64,000 nucleotides of DNA. It comes from Calothrix anomala FACHB-343. Lineage in GTDB: Bacteria > Cyanobacteriota > Cyanobacteriia > Cyanobacteriales > Nostocaceae. Under the pieces are notes generated by a model that worked only from the letters and a program-made list of their open reading frames with translations, searched no databases and had not been told where the DNA came from. Below, piece by piece: positions 55,943 to 64,000 of the stretch (positions within the stretch are counted from its first letter, which is position 1; each line of letters starts with the position of its first letter). Location: NCBI RefSeq assembly GCF_014696435.1, contig NZ_JACJQG010000015.1, positions 1 through 64,000 of the forward strand. The letters run 5' to 3'. The position numbers and the translations under genes are program-made.

Positions 55943-57997
55943 ATGCCTGCTCCTCTTATCTGTCATTATTTAATTGGCCCACCAGGCAGTGGTAAATCTA
56001 CCCTAGCTGGCCAGATGAGCCAGCTTATTCCCAATAGCCGAATTATTTCGAGTGATCAAATTCGGGGAAAACTTTATGGAGATGAACAAATCCAGGGAGA
56101 TTGGGCAGAAATTGAACAAATTATTTTAGAAGAAATTCAAGCGGCGATCGCGCAGCAGCAACCTGTTATTTATGACGCGACGAATGCCAAGCGTGTTTGG
56201 CGGATGGGTTTGCTTCAGAAAATAGCTGATTTTGAAGCTCAGTGGGTTGCCTGGCATCTTAAAACTCCACGTCAGTTTTGCCAGAACTGGAATATGCAAC
56301 GGGGACGGCAAGTCTCTCCAACAGTCCTGGATGATTTATTCCAGAGCTTAAAACACTTTCCACCTTTAGCCGCGGAGGGATTTTTTGCAATTTACGAGTT
56401 AAATCCAGCCCAGTTTCAAGATTTAATCAGTGAAGTCAAAAGCAAAATTAACCTCCTTCCTCGTAGCGTCACTAATCGCACAAACCGCACTCAGCATAGC
56501 CAGACTGTCTTACATCCCTACTCTAAATTGCTGGATTTTGATCGCCTTTTGCATTTGATTAGTTTGCTGATTCGCTACCCCGGTATTGGTAACTTACAGA
56601 GTACAAATCCAGATATCCTCCAGCAGCTCATTGGGGAAGAAATCCAGTTCCAAACAGAAATATCGGAAATATGTGCTATTTTGCAGCGTTTGTACGGCTC
56701 TATTTATGCAGATCCTAATGCTATCACCGCAGATATGGAATGGCTGGAAGCAAATAATTTTCTCAGCCCCATTGCTGTTAACCAAGAATTGGTAATTGCT
56801 GAAGTCGCAACTATTAATACTGCAACCCATCCATATTCTGACCGAGAAGCATTCAAAAGATTATTAACAACAATACGTTTCATTCTTCAAAATCCCTTTC
56901 AATGGAATTCTGATCAGGGCAGCTTGAGAAGCCTGGTTTCTGCTATGCAAAAGCAAGGATTAATTGATGGGAACCAGACGGATGCAATCCGCAAAGATAT
57001 TGAACGTATACTCAAGCCGTTTCAGCTTCTACCAGAATTTGCCTTAAAACGTGGCTACTTTATTGGAACAGGCATTTTATCAGCATCCCAACTAACTAAG
57101 GTTTTTCATGTTCTGCAAGCCCAGGCTAAAAATTTACAAGACCCGATTGCCTTGGGAATTTTGGAAATATTTGACGAACGGATGAGGCAAAGCCAATTGA
57201 GTACTCAAGCTATCTACCCTATCCGTGCAATCTGCAATCGGACAATTGTTGACCCGCAGCTACTGCCTCAATCTGCCCTTGCTAGAGAAATCGAGAAACT
57301 GGAAGATGAAATTGAACAGGGGCAACTCTTAGAATTAAAACGTTTTTCCGGAGTTGGTCGTTACGCAGAAAAGCAAGAAGAATTCTTTCGCATCTGGCCC
57401 CTGCAAATTGTGTTTCATAACATTGGTTGGTATCTCGGTTTTGAAATCGCTGAAGGACAAAACCAAGGGCTATTACAATTTGAACGCCTAGATCGCTTAT
57501 TTCGAGGCTATCCTCAATCAAATAAACGCGATCGCAGTCAGCAGGAAAAGTCTCTTAAAAAGCTCCAGTGTCTTTACCAAGCTTGTGGGGGACTTTACCT
57601 CGGTAAAAGCGTAGCCGATCAGCGTCAATTTTTGAGCAAATCCCTAAGCAATAGGGATGCAGTCTGTATAACTGTAGAACTTTGGTTCAATGACTACGCA
57701 TTTCGATTCATCAGCGAAGGAACCCAACGATTTCCTATCACACAAATGAAGATGTCTCCACGGCTGTCTGACAGTCAAATTCCCCAGGGACTGGCTTCAC
57801 TTTTTAGCCTATCTAAAAGCTCAGATCCTACTCATCCAAACCGATTTCGAGTAAAGTTACCCCGCTGGTCACTAGACGATATCGATCTCCGTCGCTGGAT
57901 TTTAGGCTTTGGGGATCAGGTGAAAGTTGTTGAACCGCAAGAGTTAACCCAACAAATTCAGGGGATTGGAGTGGCGATCGCAAATCTCTACAGCTAA
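55943..57997 (+). CDS. P-loop kinase fused to a WYL domain
   Basis: 684 aa from the ATG at 55943, preceded by GGGAG; a longer frame from 55910 starts at TTG. The N-terminal 160 residues are a polynucleotide-kinase-like P-loop domain: GPPGSGKS (12-19), then SSDQIRGKLYGD and VIYDATNAKR. The middle is helical. The C-terminal third matches a WYL domain plus its C-terminal extension (IVFHNIGWYLGFEIAEGQ, LLQFERLDRLF; then VELWFNDYAFRFIS near the end). WYL domains bind nucleic acid or nucleotide ligands and regulate many defence systems. A kinase-WYL fusion as the last gene of this operon suggests sensing of modified or damaged nucleic acid; this is an inference. Confidence 0.75.
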   Translation: MPAPLICHYLIGPPGSGKSTLAGQMSQLIPNSRIISSDQIRGKLYGDEQIQGDWAEIEQIILEEIQAAIAQQQPVIYDATNAKRVWRMGLLQKIADFEAQWVAWHLKTPRQFCQNWNMQRGRQVSPTVLDDLFQSLKHFPPLAAEGFFAIYELNPAQFQDLISEVKSKINLLPRSVTNRTNRTQHSQTVLHPYSKLLDFDRLLHLISLLIRYPGIGNLQSTNPDILQQLIGEEIQFQTEISEICAILQRLYGSIYADPNAITADMEWLEANNFLSPIAVNQELVIAEVATINTATHPYSDREAFKRLLTTIRFILQNPFQWNSDQGSLRSLVSAMQKQGLIDGNQTDAIRKDIERILKPFQLLPEFALKRGYFIGTGILSASQLTKVFHVLQAQAKNLQDPIALGILEIFDERMRQSQLSTQAIYPIRAICNRTIVDPQLLPQSALAREIEKLEDEIEQGQLLELKRFSGVGRYAEKQEEFFRIWPLQIVFHNIGWYLGFEIAEGQNQGLLQFERLDRLFRGYPQSNKRDRSQQEKSLKKLQCLYQACGGLYLGKSVADQRQFLSKSLSNRDAVCITVELWFNDYAFRFISEGTQRFPITQMKMSPRLSDSQIPQGLASLFSLSKSSDPTHPNRFRVKLPRWSLDDIDLRRWILGFGDQVKVVEPQELTQQIQGIGVAIANLYS

Positions 57998-58222
57998 CCG
58001 AAGTTTGGGTTTTGTCGTTAGGACATTACCAATTGCCAATAAGGATTGGATTTACAGCCAAGATTCAATAGGCAATGTACAAAGATTAGAATTTGTAATC
58101 AAGAATTTATCAGCTTAGTTAAATAATCCGTCACTCTATTGGGTAGAGAGCGTGCTACCAAAACTGAGCAAGATCCACCGTTTTGTCGCAGTTGGATTGG
58201 GGTTTAGGGCGTTGCATCACTT

Positions 58223-59212
58223 CTACAACTTTAATTCCAGACTAAAATTCCCGAACAATATCTTGCTCAATTCCTGAAAATCTAACCCAAACAACTGGGC
58301 TATACTAATCTTCGCCTTTTCGCACACAGGAATAATCAACTTCACCAAATGATAAGGTTGACTTTGATTTGTTGTTGAGGCAATCCTCAACGATTCCATG
58401 ATTCCCCCTAAATCTCCCAATAGCTGCAAATCCTTGCCAATTGCTTGTTCAAACACTAACAAAATTAATTGTAATTTTCGGGTTAACTCAATAGGGATAG
58501 GTTTATATCCTAATTGGGGAGTAAGTGCAATTAAGTCGCTAATTCCTTGAATATTAACTCTATATTTCTCTATATCCTCTTCACCTTTAATTTCCTGTCC
58601 TAACCACCCGTCACAACGAGAACAAAATCCTGCAGGCGAAAACTTAGCCATTACAGGTAAACGTGAACCACAATGAGAACATTCTTCTATTAATCGCTGT
58701 TTGTGAATCAAACAAAATTCTAAATCCTTAAATGACCATAATAAGGGTTCATAGATAGTTTTGTTCTCCTGCATCCACTCTTGCCAACAACAAGGACACC
58801 AAGCACGATAGTTCCGAAATAACCCTTTGTCATAAATCATTCCTTTCCAGCTTAAAAGGGTCAAGAAACGTAAATCCTGACGCATTGTTAACTCTTCTAA
58901 GACCGTGACTAACTTCCCTGTCATTTCTCGCATTCCGTTGATAGCAGGTTTCGCATCGCTATTTCCCAATAGGTGACTCAGATTTTTTGCCAATAGCTCA
59001 GATTTATCCTCATCTTTGAGGATAAGTGGCGCAATTTCTCCCATAACGAGCTTTTGAGAGGTTAAACAATGCGCCTGCGCCAAACGATGGAGATAGCTAC
59101 TAAGACTTTCTGCGTAGGGAGTTCCCACCGCCACAGGTTCAAGAGAGAATAACCGACTCCGTTGCGGTATTTCTAAAGGTTTTAGGTTCCAATTTTCTAA
59201 GTAAATAGTCAT
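58223..59212 (-). CDS. tniQ: TniQ, link between Cascade and the transposase
   Basis: 329 aa from the ATG at 59212 (MTIYLENWNLKPLEIPQRSR); an in-frame start at 59230 adds 6 residues. Zinc-ribbon-like clusters are visible: WCPCCWQEW, CLIHKQ...CSHCG and GFCSRCDGW. The N-terminal pattern SRLFSLEPVAVGTPYAESLS is the TniQ family signature. In type I CASTs the short TniQ docks on the Cas complex and recruits TnsC. It closely resembles the N-terminus of the TnsD at 63537, so the two are paralogues. It is downstream of xre on the same strand, about 50 bases away. Confidence 0.88.
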   Translation of the reverse strand: MTIYLENWNLKPLEIPQRSRLFSLEPVAVGTPYAESLSSYLHRLAQAHCLTSQKLVMGEIAPLILKDEDKSELLAKNLSHLLGNSDAKPAINGMREMTGKLVTVLEELTMRQDLRFLTLLSWKGMIYDKGLFRNYRAWCPCCWQEWMQENKTIYEPLLWSFKDLEFCLIHKQRLIEECSHCGSRLPVMAKFSPAGFCSRCDGWLGQEIKGEEDIEKYRVNIQGISDLIALTPQLGYKPIPIELTRKLQLILLVFEQAIGKDLQLLGDLGGIMESLRIASTTNQSQPYHLVKLIIPVCEKAKISIAQLFGLDFQELSKILFGNFSLELKL

Positions 59213-59262
59213 CCCTTTTGGATTAACCATTACGCTGGTACTTTAGTTTTAACAGCCGAATT

Positions 59263-59523
59263 TCAGGAATTAGTCTCCGATTCACTCTTAACCTCGATGC
59301 CGTAATTAACAAACAGATCGGAGACAGATATCTCCAAAGCTGCCGCTAACTTAACAATATTTTTTAACGAAGGGTTACGTTCCCCGTTTTCGATACCTGA
59401 GATGTAATTGCGATGAAGCCCTGACTTTTCAGCCAGTGCTTCTTGGGATAAATCTAGCTCTCGCCTTCGCCGCCTAATCGCTTTGCCAAAGCGGTACTCA
59501 ATACTGGGGTATTTCTGCGTCAC
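59263..59523 (-). CDS. Xre-family regulator of the transposition genes
   Basis: About 86 aa from a GTG at 59523; an earlier GTG at 59559 is also open but would overlap the candidate operator. A clear HTH_3 domain is present: FGKAIRRRRRELDLSQEALA, then KSGLHRNYISGIENGERNP. It lies between tniQ and the divergent tnsAB. Small Xre or MerR-type repressors in other CASTs control tns and guide expression; the same role is inferred here. Confidence 0.8.
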   Translation of the reverse strand: MTQKYPSIEYRFGKAIRRRRRELDLSQEALAEKSGLHRNYISGIENGERNPSLKNIVKLAAALEISVSDLFVNYGIEVKSESETNS

Positions 59524-59529
59524 AAAACA

Positions 59530-59591
59530 ATACTGAACCAGTATCGCGGTTAAATCCACACACTATTAGTAGATTTTTGCACACTATAAGT
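59530..59591. promoter_or_regulatory. Candidate Xre operators in the xre/tnsAB divergent region
   Basis: Two direct repeats, CACACTATTAGT (59559-59570) and CACACTATAAGT (59580-59591), are 21 bp apart, which is two helical turns. Each contains a CACT-N3-AGT(G) dyad. A further perfect dyad ATACTG-AAC-CAGTAT lies at 59530-59544. They sit between the divergent starts, as expected for an autoregulating repressor. Binding is inferred only. Confidence 0.5.
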
Positions 59592-59696
59592 GTTACAAAG
59601 TTAAGTAGTATGGCATCTGCTAAACAAGTTCCTAACTTTATGGTCTGATTTTGATAGGTTCATAAAATCAAGTGCAAAGCGCTTAGTAAGGACTAT

Positions 59697-62393
59697 ATGA
59701 AAGAGCAATTTGAACAATGGGTTGCTCGCCTGCAGATATCCGAGGCAGGGCAAAAAATTATTGAGAAAGTTCGCTCATCTGAACCATCCCGTCGCGTTGG
59801 TGGCGGTAGTAAGAATGTTTCTGGACGCTACCCTAGTCGCAAGATGGGAGTCACGATTCAATTTGAGTCTCATCGGGTTGAACTGCCAGTTATCTATCTG
59901 TTAGAACATGATGAAGATGTTCTAGAATTCTACGATCAACCACCGCAAATTAAACTGGACTATCAAGCAAGTAACGGACGTAGATTAGGCGTTTTACACA
60001 CCCCAGATTTCTTTGTCATCCGAACCAATTCGGCTGGTTGGGAAGAGTGTAAAACTGAGCAGGATTTGAAAAAACTAGCAGAGAAAAGCCCCAATCGTTA
60101 CTTTTACTCTCAAGAAGATAATCAATGGCATTGTCCGCCAGGAGAAGCCTATGCTGACCAGTTTGGGCTTTATTACCAAATTCGTTCTGATAGAGAAATA
60201 AACTGGGTTCTGCAACGTAATCTGCAATTTTTAGAAGACTATTATCGCTCAGAATCCCTAGCAGTGGAAGACACAATTGCTCAATCATTACTTGCAATTG
60301 TGTCGTCTCAACCAGGAATCACTTTAGCAGAACTACTCAATCAGTCAACAGGAGCTAAATCTGACAATATCTACACCTTAATTGCTCTTGGGCAAATCTA
60401 TTTTGATTTAAATGCTGCACCACTTGCTGAACCAGAAAGATGTCTCGTCTTCCGTGACGAACAGACTGCTAGTGCTTATAGATTAATGGTGGAGCAGCCA
60501 AGTGTAAATCTTCCGGCTATCTCTCCTGTAATCAATCTTGCTACTGGAACCCCTGTTAGTTGGGACGGCAAAGGTTTAAATATCATCCATGTTGGCGAAA
60601 CAGAAGTTATACTTGGCGCAGAAAATAATCAGTTAATTGAACTCAAAAAATTTGTATTTGAGAATCTGGTTCGTCAAGGAAAAATCACCAGTCTCCAAAC
60701 ACCAGAAAAAACAGCTATTAGCACAGAATCTTGGCAGCGATTTTATCAAGCTAGTCCAGAAGACCAAGCAGAAGCTCTTGAACGCTACAAAACTATCGAG
60801 CCTTACTTAAACGGTCATCCCCCAGAAAACGAAACAATACCTGCTCGTACCATTCGTGACTGGAAAGCTAAATATCTAACTGCACTTCAAAAATACGGTT
60901 GCGGCTACATTGGGCTTTTGTCCCATCGCAGTGTCAAAGGTAATTGTCAGCGCAAGCTGCCCGAAGACACCTTAGCAATCATGAAGAAATTTATTTTAGA
61001 AGACTACGAAACTCTGAAACAAAAAAAAATGTGGGAGGTTTACGGGGCTTTAGTTCTAGCTTGCGAAAAATCTGCTGTAATTGCTCCGAGCTATAAAACA
61101 TTTACTAAAGAAATAAAACGCCGTACTGGTTACCAACAGACTAAAAAACGCCAAGGTCGCCGTGCTGCTTATCAGTATGAATCTTTCTATTGGGAGCTTA
61201 CCCAAACTACCCCAAGACACGGCGATCGCCCCTTAGAAATTGGACATATCGACCATACCCCGTTAGATGTAGAGCTAGCTTGCTCACGTACAGGTCGCAA
61301 TCTTAACAAACCTTGGGCAACATTTCTCGTAGATGCTTATTCGCGGCGATTGCTGGCAGTTTACCTAACGTTTGACTCACCCTCATATCGTTCTTGCTTA
61401 ATGGTGCTAAGAATTTGTGTCCAACGTCACGGTAGACTCCCGCAAATTGTAGTCGTAGATAACGGTACAGAGTTTCACAGCGTTTACTTCGAGACACTAC
61501 TAGCTACTTTTGAATGTACAAAAAAGCAAAGACCCCCAGCCAAAGCTCGTTTTGGTTCGGTTTGCGAACGCCTATTTGGGACTGCCAATACTGAATTTGT
61601 TTATAACTTACGCGCTAATACACAAATAACTCGTAACGTCCGCCAAGTCACCAAGTCAGTTAACCCTAAAAATAAAGCTGTATGGACACTTGGTTTACTT
61701 TATGAATATCTTTGTGCTTGGGCTTACGAAGTTTACGATACAGACGAACATCCAGCACTTTTCCAAAGTCCGAGGGATGCGTTTGCAGCAGGTATGGCGA
61801 TTGGTGGCAGTCGGCTTCACCGCATGATTCCTTACGATGAAAACTTTCAGATTCTTACCCTACCTACCACCTCAGAGGGGAAAGCAAAAGTTCAAGTTGG
61901 ACGCGGTGTAAAAATTAACTACATCTACTACTGGTCTAATAGTTTCCGCGACCCGCAAATTGAAAATACCTCTGTTCCAATCAGATATGACCCGTTTAAT
62001 ATTGGCATCGCTTACGCCTTTGTTCGCGGACAGTGGGTACAGTGTATTTCTCAATATTATGCAGAATTCCAAGGTCGTTCAGAAAAAGAACTGAAGTTAG
62101 CTAGTATCGAGTTACGCAAACGCTCCTCAAATCATGCACAACAATCTAAAGTTTCGGCTAAGAATCTAGCAAAATTTTTAGCATCTGTAGAAGCACAAGA
62201 AGCTCTACTAGAACAGCGTTCCTATGACGCAGAAGCCAGGGAAGTCTTTAGGGTAATTGAGGGTGGAAAAGCGACAGCAAGCCGCAACGAACAACCAAAG
62301 GTTATTCAAGTTCCTTTTGAAAATACTGATACTCAAGTGGCTGAAGATGAAGCGCTCGTCCCAGAAACACTTGTAGTGTATGAGGAGTTTTAA
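59697..62393 (+). CDS. tnsAB: TnsA-TnsB fusion transposase
   Basis: 898 aa. The N-terminal 220 residues are TnsA-like: a PD-(D/E)XK endonuclease with HTPDFFVI (D104) and WEECK (E117, K119), which cuts the 5' ends. A winged-helix linker region follows. The DDE integrase core has IGHIDHTPLD (D519), VVDNGTEF (D588) and FGSVCERLFG (E624), a D-35-E spacing. The C-terminal beta-barrel and tail (to about 898) should contact TnsC. A fused TnsAB permits simple cut-and-paste insertion rather than cointegrates. It is co-transcribed with tnsC, whose GTG start lies 2 bases after its stop. Confidence 0.93.
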   Translation: MKEQFEQWVARLQISEAGQKIIEKVRSSEPSRRVGGGSKNVSGRYPSRKMGVTIQFESHRVELPVIYLLEHDEDVLEFYDQPPQIKLDYQASNGRRLGVLHTPDFFVIRTNSAGWEECKTEQDLKKLAEKSPNRYFYSQEDNQWHCPPGEAYADQFGLYYQIRSDREINWVLQRNLQFLEDYYRSESLAVEDTIAQSLLAIVSSQPGITLAELLNQSTGAKSDNIYTLIALGQIYFDLNAAPLAEPERCLVFRDEQTASAYRLMVEQPSVNLPAISPVINLATGTPVSWDGKGLNIIHVGETEVILGAENNQLIELKKFVFENLVRQGKITSLQTPEKTAISTESWQRFYQASPEDQAEALERYKTIEPYLNGHPPENETIPARTIRDWKAKYLTALQKYGCGYIGLLSHRSVKGNCQRKLPEDTLAIMKKFILEDYETLKQKKMWEVYGALVLACEKSAVIAPSYKTFTKEIKRRTGYQQTKKRQGRRAAYQYESFYWELTQTTPRHGDRPLEIGHIDHTPLDVELACSRTGRNLNKPWATFLVDAYSRRLLAVYLTFDSPSYRSCLMVLRICVQRHGRLPQIVVVDNGTEFHSVYFETLLATFECTKKQRPPAKARFGSVCERLFGTANTEFVYNLRANTQITRNVRQVTKSVNPKNKAVWTLGLLYEYLCAWAYEVYDTDEHPALFQSPRDAFAAGMAIGGSRLHRMIPYDENFQILTLPTTSEGKAKVQVGRGVKINYIYYWSNSFRDPQIENTSVPIRYDPFNIGIAYAFVRGQWVQCISQYYAEFQGRSEKELKLASIELRKRSSNHAQQSKVSAKNLAKFLASVEAQEALLEQRSYDAEAREVFRVIEGGKATASRNEQPKVIQVPFENTDTQVAEDEALVPETLVVYEEF

Positions 62394-62395
62394 TT

Positions 62396-63547
62396 GTGAC
62401 AAAATCTACTGGATTTCCGCTTGAACTCCTCACACGACCTGCTACAGAAAGGCTGGCTTACTTTGAGAATTACACCGTAGCGCATCCTCGGCTTAAAGAA
62501 GTCTATGAAATTCTCATACGAACAATTGCCGAACCCGCAGGGGCATCATTTATTTTTGTTTATGGGCCTAGCGGTGTTGGTAAAACAACTTTACGATTGC
62601 GTGTTGAGCAGAAATTAACAGAACTAGTATTACCATTACTGGAAAGCGACCGCGGTCGTGTTCCTGTTGTTGGTGTTGAAGCTATAGCCCCAGAATCAAG
62701 AAACTTCAACTGGAAAGATTACTACACACGCGCTTTAATCGCCTTAGAAGAACCTTTAATCGATCACAAGTTTGATTACGGTGTGCGTGGTATCTCTCGC
62801 GATAATTTTGGCAAAATCAATGTTGAGCCAAAAGTAGTTGCACCTGCTTTACGCAGAGCTTTAGAAAATGCTCTCATCCATCGTCATCCCGACGTATTTT
62901 TTGTAGATGAAGCCCAACATTTTGGCAAGATGGCAAGCGGGTACAAGCTGCAAGATCAATTAGACTGCCTCAAATCTCTAGCAAATATGACAGGGATTTT
63001 ACACTGTCTATTAGGAACTTACGAATTACTGACATTCCGTAATTTAAGCGGTCAACTCTCACGCCGTAGCGTCGATATTCATTTCCGCCGTTATTGTGCT
63101 GAAAATCCAGAGGATGTACAAGCTTTCAAAAGTGTATTATTAACCTTCCAGCAGCAGATGCCGCTTGCAGAAGCTCCAGATTTAGTTAGTCATTGGGAAT
63201 ATTTTTACGAACGTACTTTAGGATGTGTTGGCATACTGAAAAATTGGTTAACACGCGCTCTTAAAGATGCTTTGGATCGAGAAGCAACAACAGTCACGCT
63301 CAAAGACTTACAAAAACGTGCTTGGTCGGTTGCTCAGTGTCAGAGAATGTTCAAGGAAATTCAAGAGGGTGAACGACAATTATCTGAAACAGAAACAGAT
63401 ATACAAAACTTACGCTCTGCATTAGGACTTGGAACAAAATCAATTGTGCTACCCGAAGAAACGCCAAAAACTACTCGTCCTCCAGGAAAGGTTGGTAAAC
63501 GCAAACCAAAAAGAGATCCCATCGGAGTGCAACAAGATGTTAGCTAG
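62396..63547 (+). CDS. tnsC: TnsC, AAA+ transposition regulator
   Basis: 383 aa, GTG start. The AAA+ motor has Walker A GPSGVGKT (57-64) and Walker B VFFVDEAQH (D171-E172). It assembles on DNA at sites marked by TniQ or TnsD and activates the TnsAB transposase. The C-terminal 50 residues are Lys/Arg-rich (TTRPPGKVGKRKPKRD) and may bind TnsAB. The stop overlaps the tnsD start by 11 bases. Confidence 0.92.
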   Translation: MTKSTGFPLELLTRPATERLAYFENYTVAHPRLKEVYEILIRTIAEPAGASFIFVYGPSGVGKTTLRLRVEQKLTELVLPLLESDRGRVPVVGVEAIAPESRNFNWKDYYTRALIALEEPLIDHKFDYGVRGISRDNFGKINVEPKVVAPALRRALENALIHRHPDVFFVDEAQHFGKMASGYKLQDQLDCLKSLANMTGILHCLLGTYELLTFRNLSGQLSRRSVDIHFRRYCAENPEDVQAFKSVLLTFQQQMPLAEAPDLVSHWEYFYERTLGCVGILKNWLTRALKDALDREATTVTLKDLQKRAWSVAQCQRMFKEIQEGERQLSETETDIQNLRSALGLGTKSIVLPEETPKTTRPPGKVGKRKPKRDPIGVQQDVS

Positions 63548-64000
63548 TGCATTAGAAACATACGAATCTTGGGATTTAAAAAAGCTTTCTATTCCATCTC
63601 GTAGTCGCTTGTATCAATTACAGCCTGTTGGTATTGGTACTCCGTTGGTAGAAAGCTTAACTGGTTATATATCTCGGCTAGCAGAAGCCCATTGTGTAAC
63701 CCCAAAAGCTTTAATATCCAGAGAACTTGTGTCCTTTATACCCAAGACTTACAAAACTACAAATCTTTTTGAAATGCGAAGTTTAACTGGGGCACTCAAT
63801 GGAATAGGTACGATGGCTCTTGATTTAGTTACAGTGCTAGAGTCATTAACTCTACGTAGTGATTTGCGTTTTCTCTCTCTATTAACATGGGCTGGTATCT
63901 TTCCCCAAAGGAGATTACTTCGTGCTAGACGAGCTTGGTGTCCCTACTGTTATGAGGAGTGGTATTCCTCGAAAGACAAAGTAATTTACGAACCCTTAAT
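63537..64000 (+). CDS. tnsD: TnsD (TniQ-domain) target selector, cut off by the window end
   Basis: The first 154 residues are visible, starting at ATG 63537 with GGAG about 10 bases upstream. SRLYQLQPVGIGTPLVESLT matches the TniQ/TnsD family, and WCPYCYEEW begins the zinc ribbon. It sits directly after tnsC, overlapping it, as is usual for TnsD. TnsD binds a fixed attachment site (such as near glmS or a tRNA in known systems) and directs homing insertion. Whether it is full length (usually over 450 aa) cannot be seen here. The alternative is a second short TniQ. Confidence 0.85.
   Translation, partial: MLASALETYESWDLKKLSIPSRSRLYQLQPVGIGTPLVESLTGYISRLAEAHCVTPKALISRELVSFIPKTYKTTNLFEMRSLTGALNGIGTMALDLVTVLESLTLRSDLRFLSLLTWAGIFPQRRLLRARRAWCPYCYEEWYSSKDKVIYEPL

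Larger units (their letters stand above)
37025..64000. mobile_element. Type I-B CRISPR-associated transposon (Tn7-like), partial
   Basis: From the left terminus at 37025 the element contains cas6-cas8-cas7-cas5 without cas3 or adaptation genes, a short CRISPR array, defence cargo, xre-tniQ, and tnsAB-tnsC-tnsD. This gene set is the hallmark of crRNA-guided Tn7-like transposons of the cyanobacterial I-B group, such as AvCAST from Anabaena variabilis, which also has a TnsA-TnsB fusion. The other end lies past the window, beyond tnsD. The visible 27 kb is therefore a minimum size. Confidence 0.8.

Noticed and set aside
58203-58218. TTTAGGGCGTTGCATC beside tniQ as a delocalised CRISPR repeat
   Set aside because: It shares only about 12 bases with the repeat and has an extra base in the stem; similar GGCGTTGC strings occur elsewhere (for example 20891), so chance is likely.
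59640-59656. CTTTATGGTC upstream of tnsAB as an inverted TnsB site
   Set aside because: Only the ACCATAAAG core resembles the end repeats; the TTGCCG half is missing and no second copy is near.
1-64000. tRNA, rRNA or other known structured RNA genes
   Set aside because: None were recognised by eye; a covariance-model search would be needed to exclude small RNAs.

Overview
The window is cyanobacterial, most likely from a filamentous Nostocales-type genome. The octamer GCGATCGC (HIP1) recurs throughout, there is a tocopherol pair (gamma-tocopherol methyltransferase and homogentisate phytyltransferase), and many short GC-rich palindromes of the kind common in these genomes. The left part (about 1-31 kb) looks chromosomal. 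The right part (about 31-64 kb) is accessory DNA dominated by mobile elements and defence genes.

Region by region. 0.2-3.3 kb: a repeat-containing membrane protein. 3.7-24.3 kb: a minus-strand cluster of seven exported proteins built from DUF11-type beta-sandwich repeats, a glycine-rich surface protein, a right-handed beta-helix protein and a large outer-membrane-barrel-like protein. 25.0-27.2 kb: KtrA/KtrB-type potassium uptake. 27.3-29.1 kb: tocopherol genes. 29.1-31.3 kb: two TPR proteins. 31.3-36.8 kb: a decayed type I restriction-modification operon (hsdR intact, hsdM cut to its first 113 codons, hsdS frameshifted), riddled with about seven REP-like palindromes and a RAYT/IS200-like transposase.

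At 36.95-37.18 kb two transposon termini lie back to back. The first points left and resembles type V-K CAST ends (TGTACAGTGACAAAT). The second begins TGTGACTTTAACCATAA at 37025, points right, and carries four TnsB-site-like repeats with the core AACCATAA. Everything from 37025 to the window end is read as one Tn7-like type I-B CRISPR-associated transposon (CAST). It holds a pentapeptide/nuclease gene, small regulators, cas6-cas8(cmx8)-cas7-cas5 with no cas1, cas2, cas3 or cas4, and a six-repeat CRISPR array. It then has a six-gene defence operon, a divergent xre-tniQ pair, and tnsAB (fused)-tnsC-tnsD, with tnsD running off the window. Its other end is not seen.

How the parts fit. The Cas6/7/5/8 effector would bind a target through crRNA without cutting it. 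TniQ links that complex to TnsC and the TnsAB fusion performs the cut-and-paste. The separate TnsD should give a second, protein-directed homing route, and Xre probably controls the divergent tns promoter. The cargo is a hybrid defence island: type I hsdR-hsdM-hsdS run directly into a 1334-aa methylase-like/specificity/ATPase fusion whose catalytic NPPY motif reads VPPW, then a second ATPase and a P-loop kinase-WYL fusion. This three-gene module is the least familiar system in the window. Other points worth attention are a candidate programmed -1 frameshift in a ribbon-helix-helix gene (39.9 kb) and REP palindromes that sit in the same open reading frame inside two different genes.
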